A stretch of DNA of 64,000 bases from Rhodococcus spelaei. Lineage in GTDB: Bacteria; Actinomycetota; Actinomycetes; Mycobacteriales; Mycobacteriaceae. Position 1 is the first letter of the stretch, and every line of letters begins with the position of its first letter. The translations under genes were made by a program, and so were the position numbers. Below, in pieces: positions 39,481 through 49,291 of this stretch. The notes beneath the pieces are model-generated. The model worked only from the letters and a program-made list of their open reading frames with translations, ran no database searches and was not told the origin of the DNA. The DNA lies in the NCBI RefSeq assembly GCF_006704125.1, contig NZ_VIGH01000001.1, positions 621,918 through 685,917 on the forward strand, in the 5' to 3' direction.

Positions 39481-41820
39481 ATGAACCGCAAGACTGTGTT
39501 TCGCAACCTGGCGATTGTCGCCGGCATCCTGCTGATCATCTACGCGTTCAGCTACTTCGGTAACGACACTCGCGGGTACACGAACGTCGACACCTCGGTG
39601 GCCATCGCCCAACTCGACGCCAAGAACGTCACCGATGCCCAGATTGACGACCGCGAACAGCAGGTCCGGCTGACCCTCAAGCAGGGCAACGCCGCCACCG
39701 ACAACGCGACCCAGATCATCGCCAAGTACCCGAGCGCCGCCTCCGAGCAGATCTTCAACGAGGTGCAGAAGGCCGGGCTCGAGAAGTACAACACGAAGAT
39801 CAGTCAGCAGAGCTGGCTCACGCAGATCCTGCTCTTCGTGCTGCCGATGGTGATCCTGCTCGGCCTGTTCGTGTTCGTCATGGGCCGGATGCAGGGCGGC
39901 GGCCGTGGCGGGGTGATGGGCTTCGGGAAGTCGAAGGCCAAGCAGCTGACCAAGGACATGCCGAAGACCACCTTCGCCGATGTCGCGGGCGCGGACGAGG
40001 CCGTCGAAGAGCTGTACGAGATCAAGGACTTCCTGCAGAACCCGACCCGTTACCAGTCGCTGGGCGCGAAGATCCCGAAGGGTGTGCTGCTCTACGGCCC
40101 GCCCGGTACCGGCAAGACGCTGCTGGCGCGCGCGGTGGCCGGCGAGGCCGGGGTGCCGTTCTTCACCATCTCCGGTTCGGACTTCGTCGAGATGTTCGTC
40201 GGTGTCGGCGCCTCCCGGGTGCGCGACCTGTTCGAGCAGGCCAAGCAGAACAGCCCCTGCATCATCTTCGTCGACGAGATCGACGCCGTCGGACGCCAGC
40301 GCGGCGCGGGCCTCGGCGGCGGCCACGACGAACGCGAGCAGACCCTCAACCAGCTGCTCGTCGAGATGGACGGCTTTGGTGACCGCACCGGCGTCATTCT
40401 GATCGCCGCGACCAACCGCCCCGACATCCTCGACCCGGCGCTGTTGCGCCCCGGCCGCTTCGACCGCCAGATCCCGGTCAGCAACCCGGACCTGGCCGGC
40501 CGTCGCGCCATCCTCAGGGTGCACTCGCAGGGCAAGCCGCTCGACCAGCACGCGGACCTCGAGGGCCTCGCCAAGCGGACCGTCGGAATGTCCGGCGCGG
40601 ACCTGGCGAACGTCATCAACGAGGCCGCGCTGCTCACCGCACGCGAGAACGGGACCGTCATCACCGAGGCCTCTCTCGAGGAGTCGGTCGACCGGGTCAT
40701 CGGTGGTCCGCGCCGTAAGAGCCGGATCATCAGCGAACACGAGAAGAAGATCACCGCGTACCACGAGGGCGGGCACACCCTGGCCGCGTGGGCGATGCCG
40801 GACATCGAGCCGATCTACAAGGTCACCATCCTTGCCCGTGGCCGGACCGGTGGTCACGCGATGACCGTCCCCGAGGACGACAAGGGTCTGATGACCCGCT
40901 CGGAGATGATCGCTCGGCTGGTGATGGCGATGGGTGGTCGCGCGGCGGAGGAGCTCGTCTTCCACGAGCCGACAACCGGAGCGTCGTCGGACATCGACCA
41001 GGCGACCAAGATCGCCCGCGCGATGGTGACCGAGTACGGCATGAGCGCCAAGCTCGGCGCGGTCCGGTACGGCCAGGAGCAGGGCGATCCGTTCCTGGGC
41101 CGCTCGATGGGCATGAACTCCGACTACTCGCACGAGGTCGCCCGCGAGATCGACGAGGAGGTGCGCAACCTGATCGAGGCCGCGCACACCGAGGCGTGGG
41201 CGATCCTCAACGAGTACCGCGACGTGCTGGACATTCTCGCCACCGAGCTGCTCGAGCGCGAGACCTTGACCCGCAAGGATCTCGAGAAGATCTTCACCAC
41301 CGTCGAGAAGCGACCGCGGATCACCGCGTTCAACGACTTCGGTGGCCGCACCCCGTCCGACAAGCCGCCGGTCAAGACGCCGCGTGAGTTGGCGATCGAG
41401 CGCGGTGAACCGTTCCCCGAGGAGCCGGTCCGCAAGGCACCCTTCGGTGACCGTCAGCCCGTCGGCGCCGCGGCGCCCGCACCGCAGAACGGGTACCCGG
41501 CGCCTGTGCCGCAGAACGGTGGTTACCAGCAGCCGGCGCCGAACGGCGGCTACCAGCCGTACCCGCCGCAACAGCAGGCGCCGCAGCCCTCGGCAGGTTC
41601 GGTGCCGGACTACGGCGCTCCGGCCGGCTGGTCGGCCCCCGGCTGGCCGCCGCGGAACCCCAACGAAGGTCAGCACGCGCGGCCCGCGGACAACCCCTAC
41701 GGCCAGTACCCGCAGTGGAATCCGCCGCCGCCGCCGCCGCAGCCGCAGCAGCAGCCGCATCCGACGGAGGAGAAGGACGTCTCGACCGAGCAATGGGAGG
41801 GGCCGAACGGACAGCAGTAG
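39481..41820 (+). CDS. ftsH: ATP-dependent zinc metalloprotease FtsH
   Basis: This membrane-anchored AAA+ protease of 779 residues degrades misfolded membrane proteins and regulators. There are two N-terminal helices (about 10-25 and 113-135) with a periplasmic loop between. Walker A GPPGTGKT is at 206-213, Walker [13 protein letters not shown] follows, the second region of homology is in [20 protein letters not shown], and the zinc site is HEGGH near 430. The C-terminus beyond about 640 is a long Pro/Gln/Gly-rich disordered tail, typical for mycobacteria-type FtsH. It heads the folate gene block. Confidence 0.97.
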   Translation: MNRKTVFRNLAIVAGILLIIYAFSYFGNDTRGYTNVDTSVAIAQLDAKNVTDAQIDDREQQVRLTLKQGNAATDNATQIIAKYPSAASEQIFNEVQKAGLEKYNTKISQQSWLTQILLFVLPMVILLGLFVFVMGRMQGGGRGGVMGFGKSKAKQLTKDMPKTTFADVAGADEAVEELYEIKDFLQNPTRYQSLGAKIPKGVLLYGPPGTGKTLLARAVAGEAGVPFFTISGSDFVEMFVGVGASRVRDLFEQAKQNSPCIIFVDEIDAVGRQRGAGLGGGHDEREQTLNQLLVEMDGFGDRTGVILIAATNRPDILDPALLRPGRFDRQIPVSNPDLAGRRAILRVHSQGKPLDQHADLEGLAKRTVGMSGADLANVINEAALLTARENGTVITEASLEESVDRVIGGPRRKSRIISEHEKKITAYHEGGHTLAAWAMPDIEPIYKVTILARGRTGGHAMTVPEDDKGLMTRSEMIARLVMAMGGRAAEELVFHEPTTGASSDIDQATKIARAMVTEYGMSAKLGAVRYGQEQGDPFLGRSMGMNSDYSHEVAREIDEEVRNLIEAAHTEAWAILNEYRDVLDILATELLERETLTRKDLEKIFTTVEKRPRITAFNDFGGRTPSDKPPVKTPRELAIERGEPFPEEPVRKAPFGDRQPVGAAAPAPQNGYPAPVPQNGGYQQPAPNGGYQPYPPQQQAPQPSAGSVPDYGAPAGWSAPGWPPRNPNEGQHARPADNPYGQYPQWNPPPPPPQPQQQPHPTEEKDVSTEQWEGPNGQQ

Positions 41821-41907
41821 GTCGGCGCGCACTAATGTTGCATAACGATCTGTGCTGCACGGGCACAAGCTGTGGACATCGGTCCCTGAGAAGTGGAGGT
41901 GCGGTCG

Positions 41908-42552
41908 GTGTCGGTCAATCACATCGGTGGTGCGAATTCCCGTGAGGGGAGTGAGTTCGTGCTGGAGTCGGTCGAGTCGGGGCGGGTCTTCGACCAGGAC
42001 CGCGCGGAGGCCGCCGTCCGGGAGTTGCTGATCGCGGTCGGTGAGGATCCGGACCGCCCCGGTCTGATCGACACCCCGTCCCGGGTGGCGCGGGCTTACC
42101 GCGAGGTCTTCGCGGGGCTCTACACGGACCCGGATTCGGTGCTCAACACCACGTTCGACGAGGGTCACCAGGAGTTGGTCCTGGTCCGCGACATCCCGAT
42201 GTACTCGACCTGCGAACACCACCTGGTGTCCTTCCACGGCGTGGCGCACGTCGGCTACATCCCCGGCTCCACGGGGCGGGTGACCGGGTTGTCGAAGCTG
42301 GCCCGCCTGGTGGACCTGTACGCCAAGCGGCCTCAGGTGCAGGAACGGCTGACAAGTCAGATCGCCGATGCGCTTGTGCGCAAGCTCGATCCGCGCGGCG
42401 TCATCGTCGTGATCGAGGCCGAGCACCTGTGCATGGCGATGCGCGGTATCCGCAAGCCGGGTGCGAGCACCACCACCTCGGCGGTGCGTGGTCTGCTCCA
42501 GTCCAGTGCTGCCTCGCGCGCCGAGGCACTGGACCTGATCCTGCGCAAGTGA
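41908..42552 (+). CDS. folE: GTP cyclohydrolase I
   Basis: FolE catalyses the first step of tetrahydrofolate synthesis, GTP to 7,8-dihydroneopterin triphosphate. The 214-residue protein shows [19 protein letters not shown], the zinc ligands in [12 protein letters not shown] and [11 protein letters not shown], and [23 protein letters not shown] 41908 is set by GGAGG eight bases upstream; GTG 41893 is in frame but would lack a site. It overlaps folP by four bases (GTGA), so folE-folP-folB-folK form a translationally coupled operon. Confidence 0.96.
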   Translation: MSVNHIGGANSREGSEFVLESVESGRVFDQDRAEAAVRELLIAVGEDPDRPGLIDTPSRVARAYREVFAGLYTDPDSVLNTTFDEGHQELVLVRDIPMYSTCEHHLVSFHGVAHVGYIPGSTGRVTGLSKLARLVDLYAKRPQVQERLTSQIADALVRKLDPRGVIVVIEAEHLCMAMRGIRKPGASTTTSAVRGLLQSSAASRAEALDLILRK

Positions 42553-43400
42553 CCGTGTTGTCGACCCCGGGCCGCACCGTGGTGATGGGCGTCGTCAACG
42601 TCACCAGTGACTCGTTCTCGGACGGCGGACGGTATCTAGACCGCGACGCCGCCGTCGCGCACGGTCTGGAACTGCGACGCCTCGGCGTCGACATCGTCGA
42701 CGTCGGGGGCGAGTCCACCCGCCCCGGTGCTCAGCGAATCGACCCGACGGTCGAGGCGCAGCGCGTCGCGCCGGTGATCGCGGACCTCGTCGCCGAGGGG
42801 ATCGCGGTCAGCGTCGACACCATGCGGGCGTCGGTCGCGCGGGCGGCGATCGAGGCGGGCGCGAGCATCGTCAACGACGTCTCCGGCGGCCGGGCCGATC
42901 CGGCGATGGCCTCGGTGCTGGCCGACGCGGGTGTGCCCTGGGTGCTGATGCACTGGCGGTCGGCGGCCGACTACGTGCACGGCGGCTCCGCAGATCACTA
43001 CGACGACGTGGTGGCGGAGGTTACCGCGGAACTGCTCGCCGCGGTCGATGCAGCGGTCGCGGCCGGCGTCGACCCGTCCCGGTTGATTCTCGATCCCGGG
43101 CTCGGTTTCGCCAAGAGCGCGCAACACAATTGGGCGTTGCTCGCGGCCCTGCCACAGCTGAACGCGCTGGGTTTCCCGATACTGATCGGCGCCTCCCGCA
43201 AGCGGTTCCTCGGTGCGCTGCTGGCCGACGAGGACGGCGTCCGCCCGCCCGACGGCAGGGAGGTCGCGACCGCGGCCATCTCGGCGCTGGCGGCCCGCGG
43301 CGACGCCTGGGGGGTCCGGGTTCACGACGTGCGGGCCTCGCGGGACGCAATCGCGGTGGCGAGCGCCTGGACGGCGGCGGAGAGGGCGGGTCATGTCTGA
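42549..43400 (+). CDS. folP: Dihydropteroate synthase
   Basis: This enzyme of 283 residues joins dihydropterin pyrophosphate to p-aminobenzoate; it is the sulfonamide target. Signatures are [16 protein letters not shown] at the start, [24 protein letters not shown], the [16 protein letters not shown] segment and [12 protein letters not shown]. The GTG start at 42549 overlaps the folE stop, and the stop overlaps the folB start by eight bases. Confidence 0.96.
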   Translation: MTVLSTPGRTVVMGVVNVTSDSFSDGGRYLDRDAAVAHGLELRRLGVDIVDVGGESTRPGAQRIDPTVEAQRVAPVIADLVAEGIAVSVDTMRASVARAAIEAGASIVNDVSGGRADPAMASVLADAGVPWVLMHWRSAADYVHGGSADHYDDVVAEVTAELLAAVDAAVAAGVDPSRLILDPGLGFAKSAQHNWALLAALPQLNALGFPILIGASRKRFLGALLADEDGVRPPDGREVATAAISALAARGDAWGVRVHDVRASRDAIAVASAWTAAERAGHV

Positions 43401-43767
43401 TCGAATCGAGTTGCGCGGATTGAAGGTTCGCGGCAATCACGGGGTCTTCGACCACGAGAAGCGGGACGGCCAGGACTTCTACGTCGATGTCACCGTGTGG
43501 ATGGATCTGGCGCCCGCCGCGGTCTCGGACGACCTCGCGGACACCCTGCACTACGGCGAGCTCGCACAGACCGCGGCCGACATCGTGGCCGGACCCTCAC
43601 GCGACCTCATCGAGACCGTGGCCGCCGAGATCGCGGACGCGGTACTGGCGGACGAGCGGGTGAGCGCGGTGGAAGTGACCGTGCACAAGCCGTCGGCGCC
43701 GATCCCACTGACGTTCGCCGACGTCGCGGTGGTGGCGCGACGATCGCGCAAGGCGGCCCGCGCGTGA
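43393..43767 (+). CDS. folB: Dihydroneopterin aldolase
   Basis: This 124-residue enzyme cleaves dihydroneopterin to 6-hydroxymethyl-dihydropterin and glycolaldehyde. Family text: [20 protein letters not shown] with the catalytic region, [44 protein letters not shown] with the substrate Glu, and [19 protein letters not shown] with the catalytic Lys. The start overlaps folP by eight bases, and folK begins 13 bases after its stop. Confidence 0.96.
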   Translation: MSDRIELRGLKVRGNHGVFDHEKRDGQDFYVDVTVWMDLAPAAVSDDLADTLHYGELAQTAADIVAGPSRDLIETVAAEIADAVLADERVSAVEVTVHKPSAPIPLTFADVAVVARRSRKAARA

Positions 43768-43780
43768 CGGGGGCGGACCG

Positions 43781-44287
43781 ATGAGTCGGGCGGTGCTCTC
43801 GATCGGGTCGAACATGGGCGACCCGCTCGCGAACCTGCGGTCGGTGGTCGAGGCGCTCGGCGAGCGGGTGCTCGCGGTGTCGAGCGTCTACGCGACCGCG
43901 CCGTGGGGCGGCGTCGAGCAACAGGACTTCCTCAACGCGGTGGTGATGGCGGAGGACCCCGGTCTGGACTGCTGGGGGTGGCTGGCGCTCGGTCGCGAAC
44001 TGGAGACGGCGGCCGACCGCGTCCGCGAGCAGCGGTGGGGCCCACGCAGCCTGGACGTGGACGTGGTGGACTGCGACGGCGTCGTCAGCGACGACCCGGA
44101 GTTGACGCTGCCGCACCCACGGGCGCACGAGCGGGCGTTCGTACTGGTGCCCTGGCTCGAGATCGATCCGGCCGCCGAGTTGCAACTCGGCGGAGACGCG
44201 AGGCCCGCGCGTGAGCTGCTGGACGGCCTCGACCCGGTCGAGCGGGGCGGGGTGCGCCGCACCGATCTGCGATTGGCGGCGCCGTGA
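43781..44287 (+). CDS. folK: 2-amino-4-hydroxy-6-hydroxymethyldihydropteridine pyrophosphokinase
   Basis: HPPK, 168 residues, activates the pterin with ATP for dihydropteroate synthase. Family text: AVLSIGSNMGDPLANLR, SSVYATAPWGGVEQQDFLNA, and the signature RWGPRSLDVDVVDCDGV carrying the two Asp metal ligands, followed by LPHPRAHERAFVLVPW. It is the last of the four coupled folate genes; the next membrane-protein gene follows after 16 bases. Confidence 0.96.
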   Translation: MSRAVLSIGSNMGDPLANLRSVVEALGERVLAVSSVYATAPWGGVEQQDFLNAVVMAEDPGLDCWGWLALGRELETAADRVREQRWGPRSLDVDVVDCDGVVSDDPELTLPHPRAHERAFVLVPWLEIDPAAELQLGGDARPARELLDGLDPVERGGVRRTDLRLAAP

Positions 44288-44303
44288 TGCCGGAGTTCCA
44301 GTG

Positions 44304-44771
44304 ATGAAGCCGACACGAGTCCGGGACCTGCTGGGGCTCGCCGCCTTCGCGGCGATCGCGACCTGGCTGCTCGTTCGCGGGTTCTACGGCTCGCTACCAC
44401 CGGTGTCGGTGTTTGCCGGAGCATCGCTGTATCCCGTCGCGGCGATCGAGGCCGGGCTCGCGTTCGTGATCAGGGCGCGCGTCGCCGAGCATCGGATCGG
44501 TCCGGACCGGCACCAACTCCACCCGATCACCGCCGCCCGTGCGGCGGCGCTGTCCAAGGCGTCATCACTGGTGGGAGCGGCGAGCGCGGGGGTCTGGCTG
44601 GGTCTGCTGCTGTTCCTGCTGCCGAAGCGTTCGACGGTCGACGCAGCCGCGGCGGACACGACCGGCGCGGTCGTCGGCCTGATCGCGGGTGTCGTCCTGG
44701 TCGCCGCGGCGATGTGGCTCGAACATTGCTGCAGGACGCCCGACGAACCGCCGGACGAGCCGGCGGTCTGA
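44304..44771 (+). CDS. DUF3180 membrane protein
   Basis: This 155-residue protein has four membrane helices in two pairs: LGLAAFAAIATWLLVRGF, FAGASLYPVAAIEAGLAFVI, ASSLVGAASAGVWLGLLLFL and VVGLIAGVVLVAAAMWLEHC. This is DUF3180, which always sits right after folK in Corynebacteriales, suggesting a link with cell-envelope growth, though no function is proven. ATG 44304 (GGAG nine bases upstream) is chosen; an adjacent GTG is in frame. Confidence 0.88.
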   Translation: MKPTRVRDLLGLAAFAAIATWLLVRGFYGSLPPVSVFAGASLYPVAAIEAGLAFVIRARVAEHRIGPDRHQLHPITAARAAALSKASSLVGAASAGVWLGLLLFLLPKRSTVDAAAADTTGAVVGLIAGVVLVAAAMWLEHCCRTPDEPPDEPAV

Positions 44772-44820
44772 CCGCCGCGGAGGCGAATCGCCGGTTGCCA
44801 ACCTCGGGGCCGGTGGCCCG

Positions 44821-44838
44821 GGCGGCTATCCTCGCTGT
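44821..44838 (+). promoter_or_regulatory. Promoter element shared with position 45898 (leaderless)
   Basis: GGCGGCTATCCTCGCTGT occurs identically here and at 45898-45915. TATCCT (44827-44832) is a good -10 box and ends seven bases before the ATG at 44840, so this transcript should be leaderless. Confidence 0.6.
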
Positions 44839-44839
44839 C

Positions 44840-45856
44840 ATGACGGTTTCTGGTCGCGTGGGTTCGCTTCGGCGGGGCAAGCGCAATGCAAGCCAGATGA
44901 TCGTCGCCGGCCTGGTCGTGTTGGCCGTGGTCGCGAGCCTGTTCCTGATCTTCAGTGACAGCATTCAGTTGTTGCGGGTCGGCGTGGTCATCGCGCTGTG
45001 GGCGGCCACGCTCGGTGCCCTCGCCATGACGAAGTACCGGCGGGAATCCGCGCTGGACAAGGCGAAGGTGCGCGACCTCCAGACGGTGTACGAGCTGCAG
45101 TTGGAGCGGGAGATCACTGCGCGACGCGAGTACGAGTCGGGGGTCGAGGCGCGGGTTCGCAGCGAGACCAACCTCGACGTGTCGGAGATCGCGGCATTGC
45201 GCGCGGAGTTGGCCGCCCTCCGCGGCAGCCTCGAGGTGCTGTTCGAGGGGAAGATGCCGGTCGACCGCGTCGCGCTCACCGCCGACGCCACACGAGTTCC
45301 GGAGCTCGGCAGCGGCGTCCGTGGCCCGTACGCCCCGCCGCGCACTTTCACCCCCGAGCCGTCGTACACCGATCCGACTTCGGGCCCGACCTTCGCGACG
45401 CCGTTCGACGAGCCGGTCACCGCCGAGGTCTCGGTGGTCGCGGATCCGGTGCCGGAGCCGGCACCCCGGCGCGTTGCCGAGCCGGTCCCAGCTCCCCGGC
45501 CCGTCGCCGATCCGGTCGCGGCGGCTCCGTCGCCCGTCGCCGCCCCCGCTGTCGCCACGCCCCGACCCGTGGTGGAGGCGACTACCACCACGCCCGCCCG
45601 ACCCGAACCGAAGCAGACGCCGGCGCCCGCCCCGACCCCGGCGCCTGCCGTCGCGGAGACCGTGACCGCGGAACCCGTCGGAACCAGCGGTGGCCGTCGC
45701 CGCCGCGCAGATCCGGACGAGGACGACACGCAACCCGAGGACGCGGCGCCCGGCGCGCACTCGAGCGGGCTGTCGGTCGCGGAGATCATGGCGAACATGA
45801 AGAGCGCACAGCCCGAGTCGGACGGCAGCAGGCCGGGCCGCCGCAGGCGCAACTGA
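44840..45856 (+). CDS. DUF6779-like membrane-anchored protein with Pro/Ala-rich tail
   Basis: This 338-residue protein has two adjacent membrane helices near the N-terminus (MIVAGLVVLAVVASLFLIF and VGVVIALWAATLGALAMT), a coiled-coil-like helix rich in Glu/Arg (about 65-125, ALDKAKVRDLQTVYELQLER), and a long Pro/Ala/Val-rich disordered tail of about 130 residues. It ends with the conserved-looking GLSVAEIMANMKS. The family is actinobacterial, lies between DUF3180 and the DUF2520 gene, and has no known biochemical role. Its promoter is duplicated before the next gene. Confidence 0.8.
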   Translation: MTVSGRVGSLRRGKRNASQMIVAGLVVLAVVASLFLIFSDSIQLLRVGVVIALWAATLGALAMTKYRRESALDKAKVRDLQTVYELQLEREITARREYESGVEARVRSETNLDVSEIAALRAELAALRGSLEVLFEGKMPVDRVALTADATRVPELGSGVRGPYAPPRTFTPEPSYTDPTSGPTFATPFDEPVTAEVSVVADPVPEPAPRRVAEPVPAPRPVADPVAAAPSPVAAPAVATPRPVVEATTTTPARPEPKQTPAPAPTPAPAVAETVTAEPVGTSGGRRRRADPDEDDTQPEDAAPGAHSSGLSVAEIMANMKSAQPESDGSRPGRRRRN

Positions 45857-45897
45857 GCGATAGATCACTGTTTTCGCCGTGGCGGCCCACGTCGGGC

Positions 45898-45915
45898 GGC
45901 GGCTATCCTCGCTGT
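45898..45915 (+). promoter_or_regulatory. Promoter element identical to 44821-44838
   Basis: This is the same 18 bases as the upstream copy, with -10 box TATCCT at 45904-45909. Here the ATG/GTG of the gene is about 50 bases downstream, so the mRNA would have a normal 5' untranslated region. Confidence 0.55.
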
Positions 45916-45965
45916 GAACGTCTGGTACCCGCCCCGCGGGACTGGAACGAACGAGAGGAACAACG

Positions 45966-46907
45966 GTGACCTCATTCGAGATCACTCGAGACGGGCCCTT
46001 TCCGGACCCGGCGCCCGCACGACTGACAGTCGGAATCGTCTCGGCGGGACGCGTGGGAACCGCGATCGGCGCCGCACTCGAGCGCGTCGGCCACGTGGTG
46101 GTCGCCTGTTCCGCAGTCTCCGACGCCTCGGTCCGCCGCGCCACCGTGCGCCTGCCGGACACCGAGATCCTGCCCGCCGCCGATGTCGCGGCCCGCTGTG
46201 AACTTCTCGTCCTCGCGGTTCCCGACGACGAACTCGCCGCCCTGGTGGCCGGCCTCGCCGCAACCGATTCGATTCGACCCGGCACCCTCGTTGCACACAC
46301 GTCCGGCGCGAACGGCGTCGGCGTCCTCGCCCCGCTCACCGCGATCGGCGCGGTCCCGCTTGCCATCCACCCCGCGATGACCTTCACCGGGCACGACGAG
46401 GACGTCACCCGGATGTCCTCGGCCTGCTTCGGCATCACCGCCGCCGACGAGATCGGGTACGCCATCGCCCAGGCACTGGTACTCGAGATCGGTGGCGAAC
46501 CGGTGCGCGTCCGCGAGGAGGTCCGGCCGCTCTACCACGCCGCCCTGGCACACGGCAGCAACCATCTGGTCACCCTGGTCGTCGATGCGGTCGCCGCGCT
46601 ACGCGTCGCGCTGGCCGGCGACGAACTGCTGGGCCAGCAGGTGGTGGACGGCGACCCGAACGGTGTGGCCGAACGCGTGCTGGCGCCGTTGCTGTCCGCA
46701 GCGCTCGACAATGCACTGCGCAGGGGGCCGTCCGCACTGACCGGCCCCGTCGCCCGCGGCGACAGCGCCGCGGTGGCCGCCCATCTGCGCGTCCTCGACG
46801 AGGTGGATCCGCAGATCGCGGCCGGCTACCGGGCCATGTCGCTGCGGTCCGCGCAACTGACAGGTGCCTCACCCGCACTGCTGGAGATCCTGGAGGACCA
46901 TTCGTGA
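45966..46907 (+). CDS. Rossmann-fold and DUF2520 domain protein (ketopantoate-reductase-like)
   Basis: This 313-residue protein has an N-terminal NAD(P)-binding domain ([20 protein letters not shown]) with [17 protein letters not shown], then [16 protein letters not shown], followed by the helical DUF2520 domain. It lies directly upstream of panC with a four-base overlap, the conserved place for this family, and is thought to have a part in pantothenate synthesis, although reductase activity has not been shown. GTG 45966 follows a GAGAGG site. Confidence 0.9.
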   Translation: MTSFEITRDGPFPDPAPARLTVGIVSAGRVGTAIGAALERVGHVVVACSAVSDASVRRATVRLPDTEILPAADVAARCELLVLAVPDDELAALVAGLAATDSIRPGTLVAHTSGANGVGVLAPLTAIGAVPLAIHPAMTFTGHDEDVTRMSSACFGITAADEIGYAIAQALVLEIGGEPVRVREEVRPLYHAALAHGSNHLVTLVVDAVAALRVALAGDELLGQQVVDGDPNGVAERVLAPLLSAALDNALRRGPSALTGPVARGDSAAVAAHLRVLDEVDPQIAAGYRAMSLRSAQLTGASPALLEILEDHS

Positions 46908-47818
46908 ACGGCTATGCGCGCGGGGAACTGACCGTGCACCACGATCCCGCCGAGCTGACCAAGGTTGCCAAGGCCTTGCGCGGCGTCGGCCGACAGGTCG
47001 CGCTCGTGCCGACCATGGGTGCGCTGCACGCCGGGCATCTCGAGATCGTCCGGCAGGCGAAGCTGCGCGGCGCGGTGGTGATCGTGTCGATCTTCGTCAA
47101 TCCGCTGCAGTTCGGGGCGGGTGAGGACCTCGACGCCTACCCGCGAACCCTCGACCGCGACCTCGAGTTGCTGCGTGGCGAGGGGGTCGAGCTGGCCTTC
47201 GCCCCGTCGGTCGCAGCGATGTATCCGAGCGGTCAGCGCACCATGATCCACCCCGGTCCGCTCGGCGGCGAACTCGAGGGGGCCAGCAGGCCGACACACT
47301 TCGCGGGCATGCTGACCGTGGTCGCCAAGCTGCTGCAGATCACGGTGCCGAACACCGCCTACTTCGGTGAGAAGGACTACCAGCAGCTCACCCTGATCCG
47401 GCAGATGGTCCGCGACCTGAACTTGGACGTCGAGATCTTCGGCGTGCCGACGGTACGGGAGCAGGACGGACTGGCGCTGTCCTCACGCAACCGCTACCTC
47501 GACGACCTCCAGCGCACCGCGGCCGCAACGATTTCCGCCGCGCTGGTTGCGGGCGCGCACGCGGCCGCGGGTGGTCCCGAGGCGATCCTGGCGACGGCGC
47601 GCGAGGTGCTCGCCACGACGCCGGAACTGGTCGTCGACTACCTGGAGGTCCGCGGCGTCGACCTCGGACCCGCACCCGAGCGGGGTGACGGCCGACTGCT
47701 CGTCGCGGCGAGGCTCGGCAACACCAGACTGATCGACAACGTCGGTGTCGCCGTGGGCACCGGATTCCTCGAGCGGGACGAGGATCCCCGCACCGAACAG
47801 CCGACACAGGCGGGGTAA
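46904..47818 (+). CDS. panC: Pantothenate synthetase
   Basis: PanC (304 residues) condenses pantoate and beta-alanine with ATP. The HIGH-like motif is in [18 protein letters not shown]; other landmarks are [56 protein letters not shown] and the KMSKS-like SSRNRYL. The GTG start at 46904 overlaps the preceding gene. panD and coaX follow, so the CoA precursor pathway is grouped here. Confidence 0.96.
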   Translation: MNGYARGELTVHHDPAELTKVAKALRGVGRQVALVPTMGALHAGHLEIVRQAKLRGAVVIVSIFVNPLQFGAGEDLDAYPRTLDRDLELLRGEGVELAFAPSVAAMYPSGQRTMIHPGPLGGELEGASRPTHFAGMLTVVAKLLQITVPNTAYFGEKDYQQLTLIRQMVRDLNLDVEIFGVPTVREQDGLALSSRNRYLDDLQRTAAATISAALVAGAHAAAGGPEAILATAREVLATTPELVVDYLEVRGVDLGPAPERGDGRLLVAARLGNTRLIDNVGVAVGTGFLERDEDPRTEQPTQAG

Positions 47819-47868
47819 GAGCGCCCCCTCGAACGACCCGATACTCCGTTATCCCGTTAGGACTGCAC

Positions 47869-48309
47869 ATGTTTCGCACGATGATGAAGTCGAAGATCCA
47901 CCGCGCCACCGTGACTCACGCGGACCTGCACTATGTCGGGTCGGTCACCGTCGACCAGGACCTGATGGACGCCGCGGACCTGCTCGAGGGTGAGCAGGTG
48001 TGCATCGTGGACATCGACAACGGCGCCCGCCTCGAGACCTACGTGATCGCCGGGGAGCGCGGTAGCGGAGTGATCGGGATCAACGGTGCGGCAGCACATC
48101 TCGTCAAGCCGGGCGACCTGGTCATCCTCATCGCCTACGGCGTGATGAACGAGCAGGAGTGCCGCGAGTACGACCCCCGCGTGGTGTTCGTCGACGCCGA
48201 CAACCGTCAGGTGGAGCTGGGTTCGGATCCGGCGCACGCGCCGGAGGGCTCCGGGCTGATCACCCCGCGGATGCTGGCTACCCTCGACGGCCACGCGGCA
48301 CTGGTGTAG
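47869..48309 (+). CDS. panD: Aspartate 1-decarboxylase precursor
   Basis: PanD (146 residues) makes beta-alanine. It is made as an inactive chain and cuts itself before Ser to form a pyruvoyl group; the Gly-Ser cleavage site is in [11 protein letters not shown]. The preceding [16 protein letters not shown] and later [17 protein letters not shown] and [18 protein letters not shown] are typical. ATG 47869 is 50 bases after panC; coaX begins two bases after its stop. Confidence 0.97.
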   Translation: MFRTMMKSKIHRATVTHADLHYVGSVTVDQDLMDAADLLEGEQVCIVDIDNGARLETYVIAGERGSGVIGINGAAAHLVKPGDLVILIAYGVMNEQECREYDPRVVFVDADNRQVELGSDPAHAPEGSGLITPRMLATLDGHAALV

Positions 48310-48311
48310 CA

Positions 48312-49127
48312 ATGCTGCTCACCGTCGACGTCCGCAACACCAACATCTCGCTCGGATTGTTCTCCGGTTCCGGTGAGCACTCGAAGTTGGTGCAGGACTG
48401 GCGGATGCGCACAGATCCGCGAATTACGGCGGACGAGTTGGCATGGATGCTGCGGGGACTGCTCGGAGCGCACGTCGATCAGGTCGTCGGGGTGTCGGCG
48501 CTGTCCACGGTGCCGTCGGTGCTGCGCGAACTGCGGGTGATGCTGGCCCGCTACTGGAGCACCGTCCCGCACGTGGTGGTCGAACCCGGAGTGCGGACCG
48601 GCGTGCCGCTGCTGGTCGACAACCCCAAGGAGGTCGGTGCCGACCGCATCGTCAACAGCCTTGCCGCGCATCACCTTTACGGCGGTCCGTGCATCGTCGT
48701 CGACTTCGGGGTGTCCACCTGCGTGGACGTGGTGTCGGCCAAGGGCGAGTTCCTCGGTGGGTCGATCGCACCGGGTCTCGAGATCTCCGCCGACGCGCTG
48801 GCCTCGCAGTCGGCTGCGTTGCGGAAGGTCGAACTCGTGCGTCCGCGCGGCGTGGTCGGCAAGAACACCGTCGAGTGCATGCAGTCCGGGGCGATATTCG
48901 GGTTCGCCGGACTGGTGGACGGGCTGGTGCGCCGGGTGCGGGCCGAGCTGCCTGCCTTCGCCGGCGACGACGTCACCGTGATCGCCACCGGGGACAGCGC
49001 GCCGTTGGTGATGCCGGAGTCCGAGACCATCGCCCACCTCGAACGCGACCTCGCGCTCGAGGGACTGCGCATCGTCTACGAGCGCACCCAGGAGCGACGG
49101 GCGGCCAAGCGGCTCCCGATCGTCTGA
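48312..49127 (+). CDS. coaX: Type III pantothenate kinase
   Basis: This 271-residue ASKHA-fold kinase has the phosphate-binding [14 protein letters not shown] at the start (Arg in place of the usual Gly, as in mycobacterial CoaX), [20 protein letters not shown] with ADRIVN, the second phosphate motif [13 protein letters not shown], and [11 protein letters not shown]. It phosphorylates pantothenate, the first step to CoA, completing panC-panD-coaX. In mycobacteria CoaX may not be the main kinase, so its contribution here is open. Confidence 0.93.
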   Translation: MLLTVDVRNTNISLGLFSGSGEHSKLVQDWRMRTDPRITADELAWMLRGLLGAHVDQVVGVSALSTVPSVLRELRVMLARYWSTVPHVVVEPGVRTGVPLLVDNPKEVGADRIVNSLAAHHLYGGPCIVVDFGVSTCVDVVSAKGEFLGGSIAPGLEISADALASQSAALRKVELVRPRGVVGKNTVECMQSGAIFGFAGLVDGLVRRVRAELPAFAGDDVTVIATGDSAPLVMPESETIAHLERDLALEGLRIVYERTQERRAAKRLPIV

Positions 49128-49181
49128 CGGGCCTCGGACGGACCCTTTGCCAAACTCCGGATCTGTGTCACACTGGTCGAC

Positions 49182-49223
49182 GTGAATTCCCGCATGGTTG
49201 CTCAGGAGTGTTGTCGAGGCTGA
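49182..49223 (+). CDS. Polycysteine leader ORF of the cdo operon
   Basis: This is a leader of 13 codons from GTG 49182 (or ATG 49194, in frame) ending QECCRG, with two adjacent Cys codons (TGT TGT, 49209-49214) three codons before the stop. A -35 TTGCCA at 49147-49152 and -10 CACACT at 49169-49174 place transcription start at about the GTG, so it is probably leaderless. This architecture is that of the cysteine-responsive attenuator ORFs described in mycobacteria. It precedes cysteine dioxygenase and a rhodanese. Confidence 0.75.
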   Translation: MNSRMVAQECCRG

Positions 49224-49265
49224 CTGCCGCCTCGACTCGGTTGAGGCACGTCCAACGGCCTCGAT
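49213..49265 (+). promoter_or_regulatory. Four-segment attenuator before cysteine dioxygenase
   Basis: Segments: 1 GTCGAGGC (49213-49220, overlapping the second Cys codon), 2 GCCTCGAC (49229-49236), 3 GTTGAGGC (49240-49247) and 4 GCCTCGAT (49258-49265). 1:2 pairs perfectly over eight bases. 2:3 pairs over eight bases with one G-U. 3:4 pairs over eight with two G-U. The choice between 1:2 plus 3:4 and 2:3 depends on whether a ribosome covers segment 1, as in classical attenuation. Confidence 0.7.
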
Positions 49266-49291
49266 CAATTCACCCTCCTGGAGTCTCTCCC

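Noticed and set aside
39205-42426. Antisense open frame of over 1000 codons opposite ftsH and folE
   Set aside because: It is the frame that mirrors the high third-position GC of ftsH; its translation is compositionally biased (Arg/Leu/Val/Gly rich) and has no domain.
45914-46201. GTG-started frame at the second shared promoter that could be a leaderless ORF
   Set aside because: It soon runs out of frame over the DUF2520 gene with an Arg-rich shadow translation, and the transcript start implied by the -10 box falls after the GTG.
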